Made by a program: the position numbers and the translations under genes. A stretch of DNA of 64,000 nucleotides from Chitinophagaceae bacterium (GTDB lineage: Bacteria; Bacteroidota; Bacteroidia; Chitinophagales; Chitinophagaceae), in NCBI GenBank assembly GCA_016721085.1, contig JADKJI010000017.1:15087-79086 (forward strand). Direction: 5' to 3'. Under the pieces are notes generated by a model, which made no database searches, was not told the DNA's origin, and was given only the letters and a program-made list of their open reading frames with translations. Below are positions 9,736 through 20,482 of the stretch, piece by piece (within the stretch, counting starts at the first letter, position 1; each line of letters begins with the position of its first letter).

Positions 9736-12525
9736 ATGAAGAGAAGCCTCCTTTTTTTAATTTTTAGTTGTATCGCTTTTGGCAGCTATTCCCAGCACCA
9801 TTCAAATCTCGATGCAGCAGCCTGGGTGGATAGCGTTTTTAAGACCCTCAGCAAAGACGATAAGATAGCCCAACTTTTTATTGTACGCAGTTCGGGACCA
9901 GCTGTAGCCCCTTCCCCCATCGCCACTTTTTATGATAAGGAAGTGGAGGAAGCCATCCTTAAATATAAAGTGGGAGGAATTTGCGTGTTTCAGGGTGGAC
10001 CACAACAACAAACTCAACGAATCAATAATTTCCAGCAGCTATCTAAAACGCCATTGTTGGTAACCATTGATGGTGAATGGGGGCTTGGAATGCGGATGGA
10101 TAGTGTTGCCCCCTTGCCAAGACCCATGATGCTTGGTGCTGTTCAGGATGGTTCTATTGTATATCAGTATGGAAGGGTGGTAGGACAGCAATGTAAGCGT
10201 ATGGGTATTCAGGTGAACTATGCACCTGTTATGGATATCAACAACAATCCCGATAATCCAGTAATCAATGACCGTTCTTTTGGTGAAGATAAGTTTAAGG
10301 TAACTGCCTGGGGTATTCGATATATGAAAGGAATGCAGGATGAAGGGATATTGACTGTTGCAAAACATTTTCCAGGACATGGCGATGTATCCGTTGATTC
10401 CCATCTCGATCTACCTGTAATTTCAAAATCACGGGCTGAATTGGATTCATTGGAATTATATCCTTTCCGCGAAGCAATCAATGCAGGTATTGATGGAGTG
10501 ATGTCGGCGCATTTATCTGTTCCTGCAATATATAATACAGCTAATATGCCAACATCTATTTCCTATAAGAATATCACATCCTTGTTAAGGAAGGAATTAG
10601 GCTTTAAAGGACTGACTTTTACTGATGCACTGGAGATGAAAGGGGTGACTAAGTTTTTCCCTGGTGGAGAAATTTCTCTTCAGGCTGTATTGGCTGGAAA
10701 TGATATGTTGTGTTTACCTGCAGATATCCCCGGAAGCATTGCCCTGATAAAAAAGGCATTGAAGAAAAGAAAATTGAAGTGGGATGATATTGATGAAAGG
10801 GTGAAACGAATTCTGGCAGCAAAGTATAAAGCAGGATTATCTAATTGGACACCAATCAACCCTTATCATATAACAAGCGATCTCAATAAGGATATTGCAA
10901 CAACAACAAGACTGATAGCTGAGAATGCAATCACTTTATTGAGAAGTAACGATCCTGCTATTTTCCCATTAAGAAAAGGAAGAAAGATTGCCTATGTTGG
11001 AATCGGGCTTACGAAAGATAACGAGATGACCCGTCAGGTGCGGAACGATTTTGATGCTCAGGTATATTATTTCGATTATAAACAACCCCTAGAGAAAGCA
11101 AGCCTGTTACTTAATTATTTAAAGTCGCAATATGATGCTGTTATTATAGGGCTGCATAATTACAGCCGCCGACCAGCAAATAATTTCGGCATTTCTGAAG
11201 CGGCTCAATACCTGGTGCAACAACTGCAGCAGCAACAACATACTATCACATTTGTGTTTGGTAATCCTTACGTAATAAAAAACTATTGCAATAGTAATGT
11301 GCTGATTGCTTGTTATGAAGACGATGCCATTACGCAGGCCACTGCGGCTGATATTTTATATGGAAGGGTATTGGCAAAAGGAAAATTACCTGTTACGGTT
11401 TGCGAGTCGTTTAAATATGGCGATGGAATTATGGCGCAGCGTATGATGGAAAGAGCGCCTGCCGCTGATCTTGGCTTTAATACGAACAAACTCAGGCAAA
11501 TCGATTCAATAGTTACAGATGCTATTGCAAAAAGAGCTATCCCAGGTGCAGTAGTATTGGTAGCAAAAGACGGAGAGATTGCTTATGAGAAATCATTCGG
11601 ATTCCTCACTTATGATAGTACAGAAGCAGTTTATCCTGAAACCATTTATGATCTCGCTTCAGTTACTAAGATAATGGCCACAACTGTTTCTGTAATGAAA
11701 TTGTATGATGAAGGCAAAATTGATCTTCAAAAAACAGTGGGTGATTACCTGCCTTGGGTAAGAGGAAGTAATAAGGCTAATATAAAGTTGTGGGATGTTA
11801 TACTGCATCAGGCTGGACTTAAAGCCTACATACCATTTTACAAAGAGACAGTAGATACAGCTTTAGCAAGTATTCCTTTGTACAACTACTATTCTTATCG
11901 CTCCGATTCAATTCATCGGGTTAGGGTAGCGGAAAATATGTATCTGCGGAACGATTTTATTGATACCATTCGAACCCGCATATTACAAAGCGAAGTGAAA
12001 GAGCCTGGTAAATATTTGTATAGCGACAATGATTTCATCTTTTTAGGGATGATCGTGGAAGCTGTTTCTGGCCGACCGCTCGAGAGATATGTAAAAGAAG
12101 AGTTTTATGATGCTTTGTTTGGTGGTGTTGCCGGACATGCTGGATTGTTCAGTAATGCTTACGATCTCTCTGTTTTGGGAGAAGTACTATTGAGAGGAGG
12201 GGAGCTGAATGGCATCCGATTCTTCAAGAAAGAGACTGTCGATTATTTCACTTCGTATCAAAGCAATACCCGCCGTGGGCTTGGTTGGGATAAACCCGAA
12301 CGTGATAATGCTACTAACAAGGATCCCTATCCTGCATTATCAGCATCGCCTGCCACATTCGGTCACACGGGTTTCACCGGAACCTGTATCTGGATGGATC
12401 CTGTACATCATCTTACTTTCATTTTGTTAAGTAACAGGGTGCATAATAATGGGGATGCGAATAAGTTTGGAAGGATGAATGTGCGGCCGAAGGTTTTGGA
12501 GACGATATATCAGGCGTTGAAGTGA
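9736..12525 (+). CDS. Fusion of GH3 beta-N-acetylglucosaminidase (NagZ-like) and serine hydrolase (beta-lactamase/class C) domain, exported
   Basis: 929 residues with a signal peptide (MKRSLLFLIFSCIAFGSYSQ). Residues about 30-370 are a GH3 catalytic domain: KHFPGHGDVSVDSHLDLP is the NagZ-type signature and FTDALEMKGV carries the nucleophile Asp. Residues about 390-560 resemble the GH3 C-terminal alpha/beta sandwich. From about 580 a second enzyme begins, with SVTK (SxxK) in DLASVTKIMATT, a YSDNDF (YxN-like) segment and a GHTGFTGT segment, typical of class C serine hydrolases/DD-peptidases. The pairing suggests a periplasmic enzyme that removes GlcNAc and also acts on peptide or ester bonds of muropeptides. 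The second activity is inferred. The same fusion architecture is familiar in Bacteroidota. Confidence 0.9.
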   Translation: MKRSLLFLIFSCIAFGSYSQHHSNLDAAAWVDSVFKTLSKDDKIAQLFIVRSSGPAVAPSPIATFYDKEVEEAILKYKVGGICVFQGGPQQQTQRINNFQQLSKTPLLVTIDGEWGLGMRMDSVAPLPRPMMLGAVQDGSIVYQYGRVVGQQCKRMGIQVNYAPVMDINNNPDNPVINDRSFGEDKFKVTAWGIRYMKGMQDEGILTVAKHFPGHGDVSVDSHLDLPVISKSRAELDSLELYPFREAINAGIDGVMSAHLSVPAIYNTANMPTSISYKNITSLLRKELGFKGLTFTDALEMKGVTKFFPGGEISLQAVLAGNDMLCLPADIPGSIALIKKALKKRKLKWDDIDERVKRILAAKYKAGLSNWTPINPYHITSDLNKDIATTTRLIAENAITLLRSNDPAIFPLRKGRKIAYVGIGLTKDNEMTRQVRNDFDAQVYYFDYKQPLEKASLLLNYLKSQYDAVIIGLHNYSRRPANNFGISEAAQYLVQQLQQQQHTITFVFGNPYVIKNYCNSNVLIACYEDDAITQATAADILYGRVLAKGKLPVTVCESFKYGDGIMAQRMMERAPAADLGFNTNKLRQIDSIVTDAIAKRAIPGAVVLVAKDGEIAYEKSFGFLTYDSTEAVYPETIYDLASVTKIMATTVSVMKLYDEGKIDLQKTVGDYLPWVRGSNKANIKLWDVILHQAGLKAYIPFYKETVDTALASIPLYNYYSYRSDSIHRVRVAENMYLRNDFIDTIRTRILQSEVKEPGKYLYSDNDFIFLGMIVEAVSGRPLERYVKEEFYDALFGGVAGHAGLFSNAYDLSVLGEVLLRGGELNGIRFFKKETVDYFTSYQSNTRRGLGWDKPERDNATNKDPYPALSASPATFGHTGFTGTCIWMDPVHHLTFILLSNRVHNNGDANKFGRMNVRPKVLETIYQALK

Positions 12526-12534
12526 TAAGTCTGG

Positions 12535-13597
<1,063 letters not shown>

Positions 13598-13599
<2 letters not shown>

Positions 13600-14209
13600 A
13601 ATCCTCCAACTTCGGTAATGCAATTTTGTACTTCACTGAAATCACCCGGATTAAAATGATGAGACCCACTCCTGCAAAGAAATTGATATCGGCCTGTACG
13701 CCATAATGGTTGAGGATTACAAAAAGGAATGCACCGGCCAAACAAGCAGTGGCGTAGATTTCCTTTTTAAAGATGAGGGGAATTTCATTGATGAGGGTAT
13801 CGCGTAACACGCCACCAAAAACGGCTGAGACCATTCCCAGTATAACCGCCGCTATGGGATTTACTTCATGACTTAATGATTTTTGAACCCCCAGGATGGT
13901 ATAAATAGCTACTCCAAGGGTATCTAATAGAAATAAGGTTCGTGGAATCCTTTTGATGTATTGCTTAAAAAAGACAGTGAGTAGTACCCCGGCAATAATG
14001 GCGATGATATAGTTGCCATCAGCTATCCAGCTAAGTGGATGTACCCCCAGGATGATATCCCGTAAAGTGCCCCCACCTATAGCAGTGATAAAGGCGGTGA
14101 AAGACACGCCAAAAATATCCTGGTATAACTTTTTCCCAAAAGCTGCCAAGGCTCCAGAAATAGCAAAAACCAATGTTCCTAATAAGTCTACATAATAGGG
14201 AATCTGCAT
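13598..14209 (-). CDS. TRIC-family (UPF0126/YicG-like) integral membrane cation channel
   Basis: 203 residues, about seven hydrophobic segments. Two repeated halves carry the glycine-rich signature: TAIGGGTLRDIILGVHP in the first and VFGGVLRDTLINEIPL in the second. This duplicated GGG(x)RD pattern is diagnostic of bacterial TRIC/UPF0126 proteins, trimeric monovalent-cation channels related to animal TRIC channels. The physiological role in bacteria is not settled. The gene overlaps the right arm of the word-repeat element by only its last bases and is divergent from korA. Start ATG at 14209. Confidence 0.9.
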
Positions 14210-14241
14210 AAAGGCAATTTAGGGGATAAAAAGTAGAATCG

Positions 14242-14290
14242 AGATGTCATCTCCCGAGAAGTCATCTCGGGAGATGACATCTCGGGAGAT
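14242..14290. repeat. 17-bp perfect inverted repeat with an extra half copy
   Basis: agatgtcatctcccgag (14242-14258) is followed after 7 bases by its exact reverse complement at 14266-14282, and the ctcgggagat word repeats once more at 14281-14290. It lies in the 250-bp gap between two divergent genes, so it may be an operator or a short mobile palindrome rather than a terminator. Confidence 0.6.
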
Positions 14291-14430
14291 GGACTCCCGA
14301 TGTGCAAAACACCATTATTCCCCGGTGTTTTCACCCTCTTTTTTCCGAAAAACCTCCCCAGATGTTATCTCGAAAAGAACTATGACTAAAATCAGCTCCC
14401 AAACATTTCTTATATTCACGCCCTCAAACG

Positions 14431-14438
14431 TAAATTTG
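14431..14438 (+). promoter_or_regulatory. Candidate -7 box TAAATTTG for korA
   Basis: Exact TAnnTTTG match 22 bases before the start codon at 14460; a -33 TTTG at the usual spacing is not clear. Confidence 0.4.
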
Positions 14439-14459
14439 TCCATAAACTAGTTCAATCCA

Positions 14460-16312
14460 ATGGCCCGTAAACAAGAAGTATTAAGTGATGTGGTGATTAA
14501 ATTCGCCGGCGATAGCGGAGATGGTATGCAATTGACCGGCTCCCAGTTCACGAATAACACCGCCTTATTAGGCATCGACCTTGCCACTTTCCCCGATTTC
14601 CCTGCCGAAATCAGGGCCCCACAGGGTACCCTCGCTGGTGTGAGTGGTTACCAATTGCGTTTCTCAAGCGACAAAGTATTCACCCCCGGTGATGAGTGCG
14701 ATGTACTCGTTGCCATGAACGCTGCCGCATTGAAAGCCAACCTGAAAGGCCTCAAAAAAGGCGGTAAAATCATCGCTAACCTCGACGGTTTCGATGGCAA
14801 AAACCTACGCCTGGCTAACTACCCCGAAGGTGTTAACCCCCTCGAAAATGATAGTCTGGGTAGCTATGAGGTTATCAAAATGGACGTGACCAAAATGACC
14901 CGTGAAGCCCTTAAAGAGGTAACCATGGGTATGAAAGAAAAGGATCGCGCCAAGAACATGTTTGTTCTCGGTTTCCTTTACTGGATGTACAATCGCGATA
15001 TGGCCACCACCATCCAGTTCCTGACCGATAAATTCGGTAAGAAACCAGAAATTCTCGACAGTAACGTAAAAGCTTTACAAGCCGGATATAATTACGGGGA
15101 TACTACCGAAACTTTCACTACCACTTTCACAGTTGAGAAAGCCAAGATGGAACCCGGCGTATACCGCAGTATCATGGGTAATCAGGCCCTTTCTTATGGA
15201 TTGGTAGCAGCCGCTCAAAAAAGCAACCTGCCCCTTTTCCTCGGATCTTACCCTATAACCCCTGCTTCCGATATTCTGCATGAATTAAGTAAGCTGAAAG
15301 GATTTGGCGTTAAGACCTTCCAGGCTGAAGATGAAATTGCCGCCATCACTTCCGCTATCGGAGCCTCTTATGGTGGATCATTGGCTATCACTACAACTTC
15401 CGGTCCTGGTGTTGCCTTGAAAGGTGAAGCCATGGGCTTGGCTGTAATGCTTGAAATTCCGTTGGTTGTTATAAATATCCAACGCGGTGGGCCATCAACC
15501 GGTCTTCCTACAAAAACAGAACAAAGCGACTTGCTGCAAGCCTATTATGGTAGGAATGGCGAATGCCCAATGCCTATCATCGCTTCCGCTACTCCAAGCG
15601 ATTGCTTCGATGTAGCTTTTGAAGCTTGCCGCATCTCCTTACAACATATGACTCCGGTGATGTTACTGAGCGATGGTTATATCGCGAACGGTGCAGAACC
15701 TTGGAAATTCCCTAAGAGCGATGACCTTCCTGAAATAAAAGTGACTTTCAAGAAAGAACTGGCTGAAGGCGAAGAGAAATACCTTCCTTACAAAAGGGAT
15801 GAAAAACTCGCCCGTCCTTGGGCTATTCCTGGAACACCAGGTTTAGAACATCGTATTGGTGGATTAGAGAAGCAAGACATCACTGGTAACGTTAACTACG
15901 AACCAGAGAACCACCAGCATATGATTTTCACCCGTCAGGCGAAAGTGGATAAGATCGCTGATTATATCCCAGAACAAAAACTGGATAGTGGTGCTGAAAA
16001 AGGCGACCTGCTGATTATCGGTTGGGGAAGTACTTATGGAGCTATCAAGAGTGCCTGTGCAGAAGCACAAGCTGAAGGATACTCTGTAAGCCATGCGCAT
16101 ATCCGTTATGTTCGTCCATTCCCTAAGAACCTTGGCGATATCATCAAGAACTTTAAAAAAGTATTGATCCCTGAAATCAATGGCCAGCTGATAAAAATTA
16201 TCCGCGACCAGTATCTGTAGATGCTAAAGGTTTCAATAAGATCATGGGCGTTCCTATCACCAAAACTGAAATGGTGATGAAGATTAAGGAAATGCTCGGA
16301 GGCACTAATTAA
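14460..16312 (+). CDS. korA: 2-oxoacid:ferredoxin oxidoreductase subunit alpha (KorA type), one frameshift near the C-terminus
   Basis: About 617 residues. Residues 1-190 are the gamma domain fused at the N-terminus (FAGDSGDGMQLTGSQF; PQGTLAGVSGYQLRFSS). The alpha pyrimidine-binding region follows (GSYPITPASDILHELSKL, EDEIAAITSAIGASYGG, TTTSGPGVALKGEAMGLA). The gamma-alpha fusion is typical of 2-oxoglutarate-type enzymes that make succinyl-CoA and reduced ferredoxin. A base is missing near 16218; the next frame continues VDAKGFNKIMGVPITKTEM and ends at 16312. The thiamine-diphosphate beta subunit (korB), normally immediately downstream, is absent here: a terminator follows. Confidence 0.9.
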
Positions 16313-16333
16313 TATACAACGCTCTTATAAATT

Positions 16334-16359
16334 GAAGTCCGCCTGAAAAGGCGGACTTC
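16334..16359 (+). terminator. Hairpin terminator after korA
   Basis: A 10-bp perfect stem, gaagtccgcc (16334-16343) with ggcggacttc (16350-16359), loop tgaaaa, followed by a short T-rich run. It may also serve the convergent gene at 16386. Confidence 0.7.
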
Positions 16360-16385
16360 TTCATTTATGATACGGAACAACAACG

Positions 16386-17304
16386 CTATCTCCGGGTTCG
16401 GTTGATAATCCATCCCAGCTTCAGGTCTAATGAAAAATAAGCATCCTTCTTATTTGCATTACCCCGCATTCCATTTATCTCCTCTCTGGCTAATGGATCT
16501 AATTCCTTGTGACGGTTGTAAAGTTTTCGCGCTAACTCTGCTTGAACCGGGTCCAGATATTTATTGAAAAGCAGTGGGTCTATATAACTTGTACTTACAT
16601 CGTCGAGATAATCTGTTTGAAGTATCCTATGTAAAGCCTCAAGGCGTAAATGAAATCTGGGAGAGAGGTCAAGCCTGCAACCTAATCCAACAGGGAAAGC
16701 GATTTGAGTTAATGGATAGATCCTTCTTTCCGGATATTCTATGAATCCCTGTCCTTCTGTACGTAATGGCGACAAAGGAATCCATTGGTTACCAAGTTGC
16801 GCTTCAGGAATAAAATTAAAAAGACTCAATCCGCCCAACAGGTAAGGATATAATAACGCAACTGCAGCTTCTCCTTGCAAAATGGACAAGGGATAGAATT
16901 CTCCCAGAAGTTGTATCTCTTTTATTCTCGTCCTAACACTCAGGTTCCTTCGGAAACGGTTTATGGATTCCTCATCCGGACTTTTTATCAGATGGTCGTT
17001 TGCATAAATACTCCCCCAACCTGCTTCCAGCCGAAAGCCCAAAGTGTATTGATAGAGAAGATTGGTATACAAGGCCGCATGTAATCGAGAACTTGCAATA
17101 GTGCCATCGTTTATTAACGAATGAAGCGATTCCTTCTTAGCTCCGATATCTGTAAAGCCATTCATTACTCCCAGTGATACCCCGTTTCCCATAACCATTC
17201 AGGATCGAGATAATTATCGTTGTAGAAATAATTCCTTGACTTACTCTTTTTATTCCACCAGATAACAACAATGGAAGCAATAAACTGCCGGTACATTTTT
17301 TCAT
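16386..17304 (-). CDS. Putative outer-membrane beta-barrel protein, frameshifted N-terminus
   Basis: The main frame (16386-17198) starts with GVSLGVMNGFTDIGAKKE and has alternating strand-like segments (LHAALYTNLLYQYTLGFRLE, FPVGLGCRLDLSPRFHLRLE) and a final strand YFSLDLKLGWIINRTRR, typical of small Bacteroidota outer-membrane barrels. The N-terminus is in other frames: ATG at 17304 opens MKKCTGSLLL (signal peptide), and another frame gives SIVVIWW and then YFYNDNYLDPEWLWETG directly before GVSLGVMNG, so at least two indels lie between 17190 and 17300. Family name and function are not recognised with certainty. The gene is convergent with korA. Confidence 0.65.
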
Positions 17305-17492
17305 GTAAATGAATTGTTGAATGAAAATGGACCGCTTGATTGAGGTTAGGAATCAAATAGCTGTTTCTATTCAGCTCTTTTAATTCTTAAGTGAAGATGC
17401 TGATTGTTGCGACTTTAGGCAAAGTGAAAACCTCCGATTACGGATGTTTTTTTCGGAAATAAAATGAGGAATACATCAGAAAATACAATCAA

Positions 17493-18143
17493 TCATACTC
17501 CGTTTGCCAGTTGTTTCTGGAAATAGCGACAGGCTTCCTGAATGCCACAATCCCTGCATTTTGGATTTCGTGCAATACAAGTATAACGACCATGAAGTAT
17601 GAGCCAGTGATGAGCTTTATGGACTAATTCGGCAGGAATGTATTTTATCAATTGCTTTTCTGCAGCTAGTGGGGTAGTAGCCCCTACAGTCAATCCTATT
17701 CTTGCCGAAACCCTGAATACATGGGTATCAACAGCCATATTAGGTTGCTGATCCACAACAGAAGTGATAACATTGGCAGTTTTTCTACCTACGCCGGGCA
17801 ATAGAATTAATTCATCAACAGTGAGTGGAACCTCTCCATTGAATTTCTCCATCAGCATTTGAGACATGCCGATGAGATGTTTTGTTTTATTGTTAGGATA
17901 AGATATGCTCCTTATGAGTGGAAATAATTCCTCGAATGTGGCCTTTGCTAAAGATGCCGCATCGGGGTATTTTTCAAAGATGGAAGGAGTGGTAAGGTTA
18001 ACGCGTTTATCGGTGCATTGGGCCGAGAGAATCACTGCTACTAAAAGCTGGAATGGATTGTCGTATAACAATTCAGTTTCAGCATCAGGTGCATGTTCAA
18101 GGAAAAAGTCAATAATGAGGCGGTAGCGATCCTTTCGAGTCAT
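17493..18143 (-). CDS. nth: Endonuclease III (DNA glycosylase/AP lyase)
   Basis: 216 residues, full family length. The helix-hairpin-helix LPGVGRKTANVI contains the catalytic Lys, and VDTHVFR carries the catalytic Asp. The C-terminal 4Fe-4S cluster ligands follow the standard C-x6-C-x2-C-x5-C pattern (CIARNPKCRDC then GIQEAC). The enzyme removes oxidised pyrimidines and nicks the abasic site in base excision repair. Start ATG at 18143. The gap 17305-17492 upstream of the barrel gene shows no gene. Confidence 0.95.
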   Translation of the reverse strand: MTRKDRYRLIIDFFLEHAPDAETELLYDNPFQLLVAVILSAQCTDKRVNLTTPSIFEKYPDAASLAKATFEELFPLIRSISYPNNKTKHLIGMSQMLMEKFNGEVPLTVDELILLPGVGRKTANVITSVVDQQPNMAVDTHVFRVSARIGLTVGATTPLAAEKQLIKYIPAELVHKAHHWLILHGRYTCIARNPKCRDCGIQEACRYFQKQLANGV

Positions 18144-18263
18144 ATGTGTGTAGACAAATGACTGCGAATATAAGAGAAGAAAACCAAGGGGTCTTTTAAT
18201 CTCTAACAGGATATCGTGGAATCAGGGTGTGGCAATAGTGGTTTCTGGCATACCGTAATATAT

Positions 18264-18452
18264 TCAGTACGGTTTCAGTGTGGGGAGATTCACAATCTTA
18301 TCGAGGCTTTCTGCGGAAGCTGTAATTACTTCCATTTTTTCACGAAGTGTCCAATCGTTCTGCAGGGCTGTTTCAATAGCCGCTGTTTTCTCTGCAGAGG
18401 TCTCTTTGTACAAATACTGTAAAAGTTCCTCTGGTGTAAACAGAAGTGTCAT
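18264..18452 (-). CDS. Small protein of unknown function, resembling short anti-sigma-like N-terminal domains
   Basis: 62 residues when started at the ATG at 18452 (MTLLFTPEELLQYLYKETSA...). The pattern LxxYLYxExxxxxxxxIExAL with acidic helices resembles the small Bacteroidota proteins and anti-sigma N-termini of the form 'LLxYLYGELxxxxxxxVExxL'. No transmembrane segment follows, so it is not a full anti-sigma factor. The frame can be extended upstream to 18524, but that part looks non-conserved. It lies in the same direction as the FtsB/DivIC-like and eno genes. Confidence 0.5.
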   Translation of the reverse strand: MTLLFTPEELLQYLYKETSAEKTAAIETALQNDWTLREKMEVITASAESLDKIVNLPTLKPY

Positions 18453-18626
18453 AGGCAAACCATTTATGTCCTTAATAATTCCGAATGAGTCAAGTTCGGA
18501 GTCCGTCCGAATCTTAAACGACAACCTTGTTCTTCTTAGTGTGGGGATATTGGCGGAAAGAGGTAATTCTTACAGCTCTGAAGATAGGAAATTGCTGTAA
18601 ATCAATAAATAGTAAATCTACGAGCC

Positions 18627-18920
18627 TTATTCTGTGACAATAAAGAGGTCTTCATTGTCCTTTTTCATGCGATATTTCTCCCTGGCATACTTTTCTAGTA
18701 AGGCTGGGTTCTTTTTCAACTGCTCCAGCTCTTCTTTTGTAGCCTTTATTTGACCCATATACTGATCCCGGCTCATTTCGAGCTCTTTTAGCTCCTGGCG
18801 GTGGTGGATATTATTTATAAGGTCCCTGTCGTCAAAAAAGACAATCCACACCAAAAAACCCACACCGGTAAGGAGGTATTTGTTCTTGAGCCAGGAAGGT
18901 ATGTGACGGAGGAAACTCAT
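18627..18920 (-). CDS. Septum formation initiator (FtsB/DivIC-like) protein
   Basis: 97 residues: a short cytoplasmic tail, one transmembrane helix (KYLLTGVGFLVWIVFF) and a periplasmic coiled coil (RQELKELEMSRDQYMGQIKATKE) ending in NPALLEKYAREKYRMKKDNE, the conserved end of FtsB/DivIC proteins. These form the FtsQLB/DivIB complex that activates septal peptidoglycan synthesis. It is directly downstream of eno on the same strand, an arrangement also common in other bacteria, which supports the call. Confidence 0.88.
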   Translation of the reverse strand: MSFLRHIPSWLKNKYLLTGVGFLVWIVFFDDRDLINNIHHRQELKELEMSRDQYMGQIKATKEELEQLKKNPALLEKYAREKYRMKKDNEDLFIVTE

Positions 18921-18930
18921 GGGGAGTGTT

Positions 18931-19110
18931 ACGTTTTACGTTATAAGTTCTAAGTAGTTGTAAGTCTAAAGTTATAAGTAGGGGAGAGAAAGATTGAAGG
19001 AAACTGTTTCTATTTGTAAATAGATAAATAAAACATATTCTCACCTTCCTTCAACCCTTCCCCCCACTCAAACGCCAGCTTTTAGCTTTAGGCCTTAAGC
19101 CTTAGGCAAA
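18931..19110. repeat. Iterated-word repeats between ftsB-like gene and eno
   Basis: The words acgttttacgttataag (18931-18947) are the exact reverse complement of 1048-1064. Degenerate gttataagt/taagtctaaag words follow to about 18985, and a second word set (agcttttagctttaggcc, ttaagccttaggc) lies at 19078-19106. Confidence 0.5.
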
Positions 19111-19114
19111 AAAC

Positions 19115-20303
19115 TTACTTCCCAAATTTAATTCTTCCTTTCGGATAAATCGCGTTGTCGCCCAGCATTTCTTCAATGCGGAGTAACTGGTTGTATTTCG
19201 CCATACGGTCGGTACGACTGGCACTACCTGTTTTGATTTGTCCGCAGTTTAATGCAACGGCCAAGTCGGCTATAGTTGTATCTTCTGTTTCACCACTACG
19301 ATGACTCATGATGGAAGTATATCCATTGGTTTGAGCTAACTGAACTGCATCGATTGTTTCAGAAACGGTTCCGATCTGATTAACTTTTACAAGGATGCTA
19401 TTGGCGATACCCTTAGTGATACCTTCCTGTAAACGTTTTACATTGGTAACAAACAGGTCATCACCTACCAACTGACATTTACTGCCGATTGCTGTTGTAA
19501 GTTTTTTCCAGCCATTCCAGTCATCTTTCAACTCCATACCATCTTCGATAGAGATGATAGGATATTTTTGCGCTACCCATGAGGCCCAATACTCAACCAT
19601 TTCATCGCTGCTGATTACTTTATCGGGGTTGCTCTTATAGAATTTGTAAGTATTTGTTTTTTCGTCGAACATTTCACTGCTCGCTGCATCCATTGCTATA
19701 GATATCTGAGTGCCTGGTTTGTAAAATCGGCTGCTTCGATGGCCTGTAATACTATTTCTAGTGCTTCTTCATTGCTCTTGATTTCAGGAGCGAATCCACC
19801 TTCATCACCCACGTTAGTGCTATATCCTTTTTTCTTCAATACAGATTTGAGGTGATGGAAAGTCTCAACTCCCCAACGAAGTCCTTCAGCAAATGTATCT
19901 GCACCAATAGGATAACGAAATAAAGGAAGTCCGGTTTCTTGCAGCAGCTTTGCAGCAGCCATAGATACGGCTAAGGTTGCGTTTGCACCCAGTTTGCTTT
20001 TGTTTTCAGTACCATCGATCTTGATGAGCAATTGGTCTATCAAAGTCTGCTTTACTACTTCAATACCTATAAGTTGATCTGCAATGATATTGTTTACATT
20101 GTCAACGGCTTGTTGAACACCACGGCCTAAATAACGGCTCTTATCTCCATCACGTAATTCAACTGCTTCATGTTTTCCTGTGAAGCTCGAGGGTACTGCC
20201 GCCCTGCCTATAAATCCATTGTCTGTTGTAACGTCTACTTCATGGTAGGATTGCCACGGCTATCAAGAATCTGCCTGGCATGAATGTCTGCGATGTAACT
20301 CAT
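19115..20303 (-). CDS. eno: Enolase, frameshifted and missing an active-site segment
   Basis: The N-terminus MSYIADIHARQILDSRGNPT (ATG at 20303), the middle GYSTNVGDEGGFAPEIKSNEEA and the C-terminal half (MDAASSEMFDE, SIEDGMELKDDW, LVGDDLFVTN, SHRSGETEDTTIADLAV, KTGSASRTDRMAKYNQLLRIEE) are unmistakable. Enolase converts 2-phosphoglycerate to phosphoenolpyruvate in glycolysis. Frames break near 20245 and 19715. In addition LPLFRY joins PIGADTF directly: about 33 residues normally between them, including the conserved NGGxHxxN and QEFM region with catalytic His/Glu, are missing in frame. Loop 1 (PSGAST) is also altered to PSSFT. Since the gene is essential, sequence error is more likely than loss. 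Confidence 0.92.
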
Positions 20304-20348
20304 AAACGGTTGTTTTGTATAGAATGTTTTTGTGTGCTTTTGAGGAAG

Positions 20349-20382
20349 CAAAGGTATCGAAACTTTTTGTTGCACACAGCAA
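20349..20382 (-). promoter_or_regulatory. Candidate promoter for eno
   Basis: On the minus strand a TACCTTTG box (20349-20356) is preceded, after 23 bases, by TTG (20380-20382), close to the Bacteroidota TTTG/TAnnTTTG promoter. It lies about 45 bases upstream of the enolase start. Confidence 0.45.
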
Positions 20383-20482
20383 TGCTGTAGTTTGATAGCA
20401 GAATATAACAGCAATGCCTTAACTAAAGTTTGTTAGTAAGGAACTGCCCTTATTCAATTGGAAATCCTGATAGGATTTTTTT

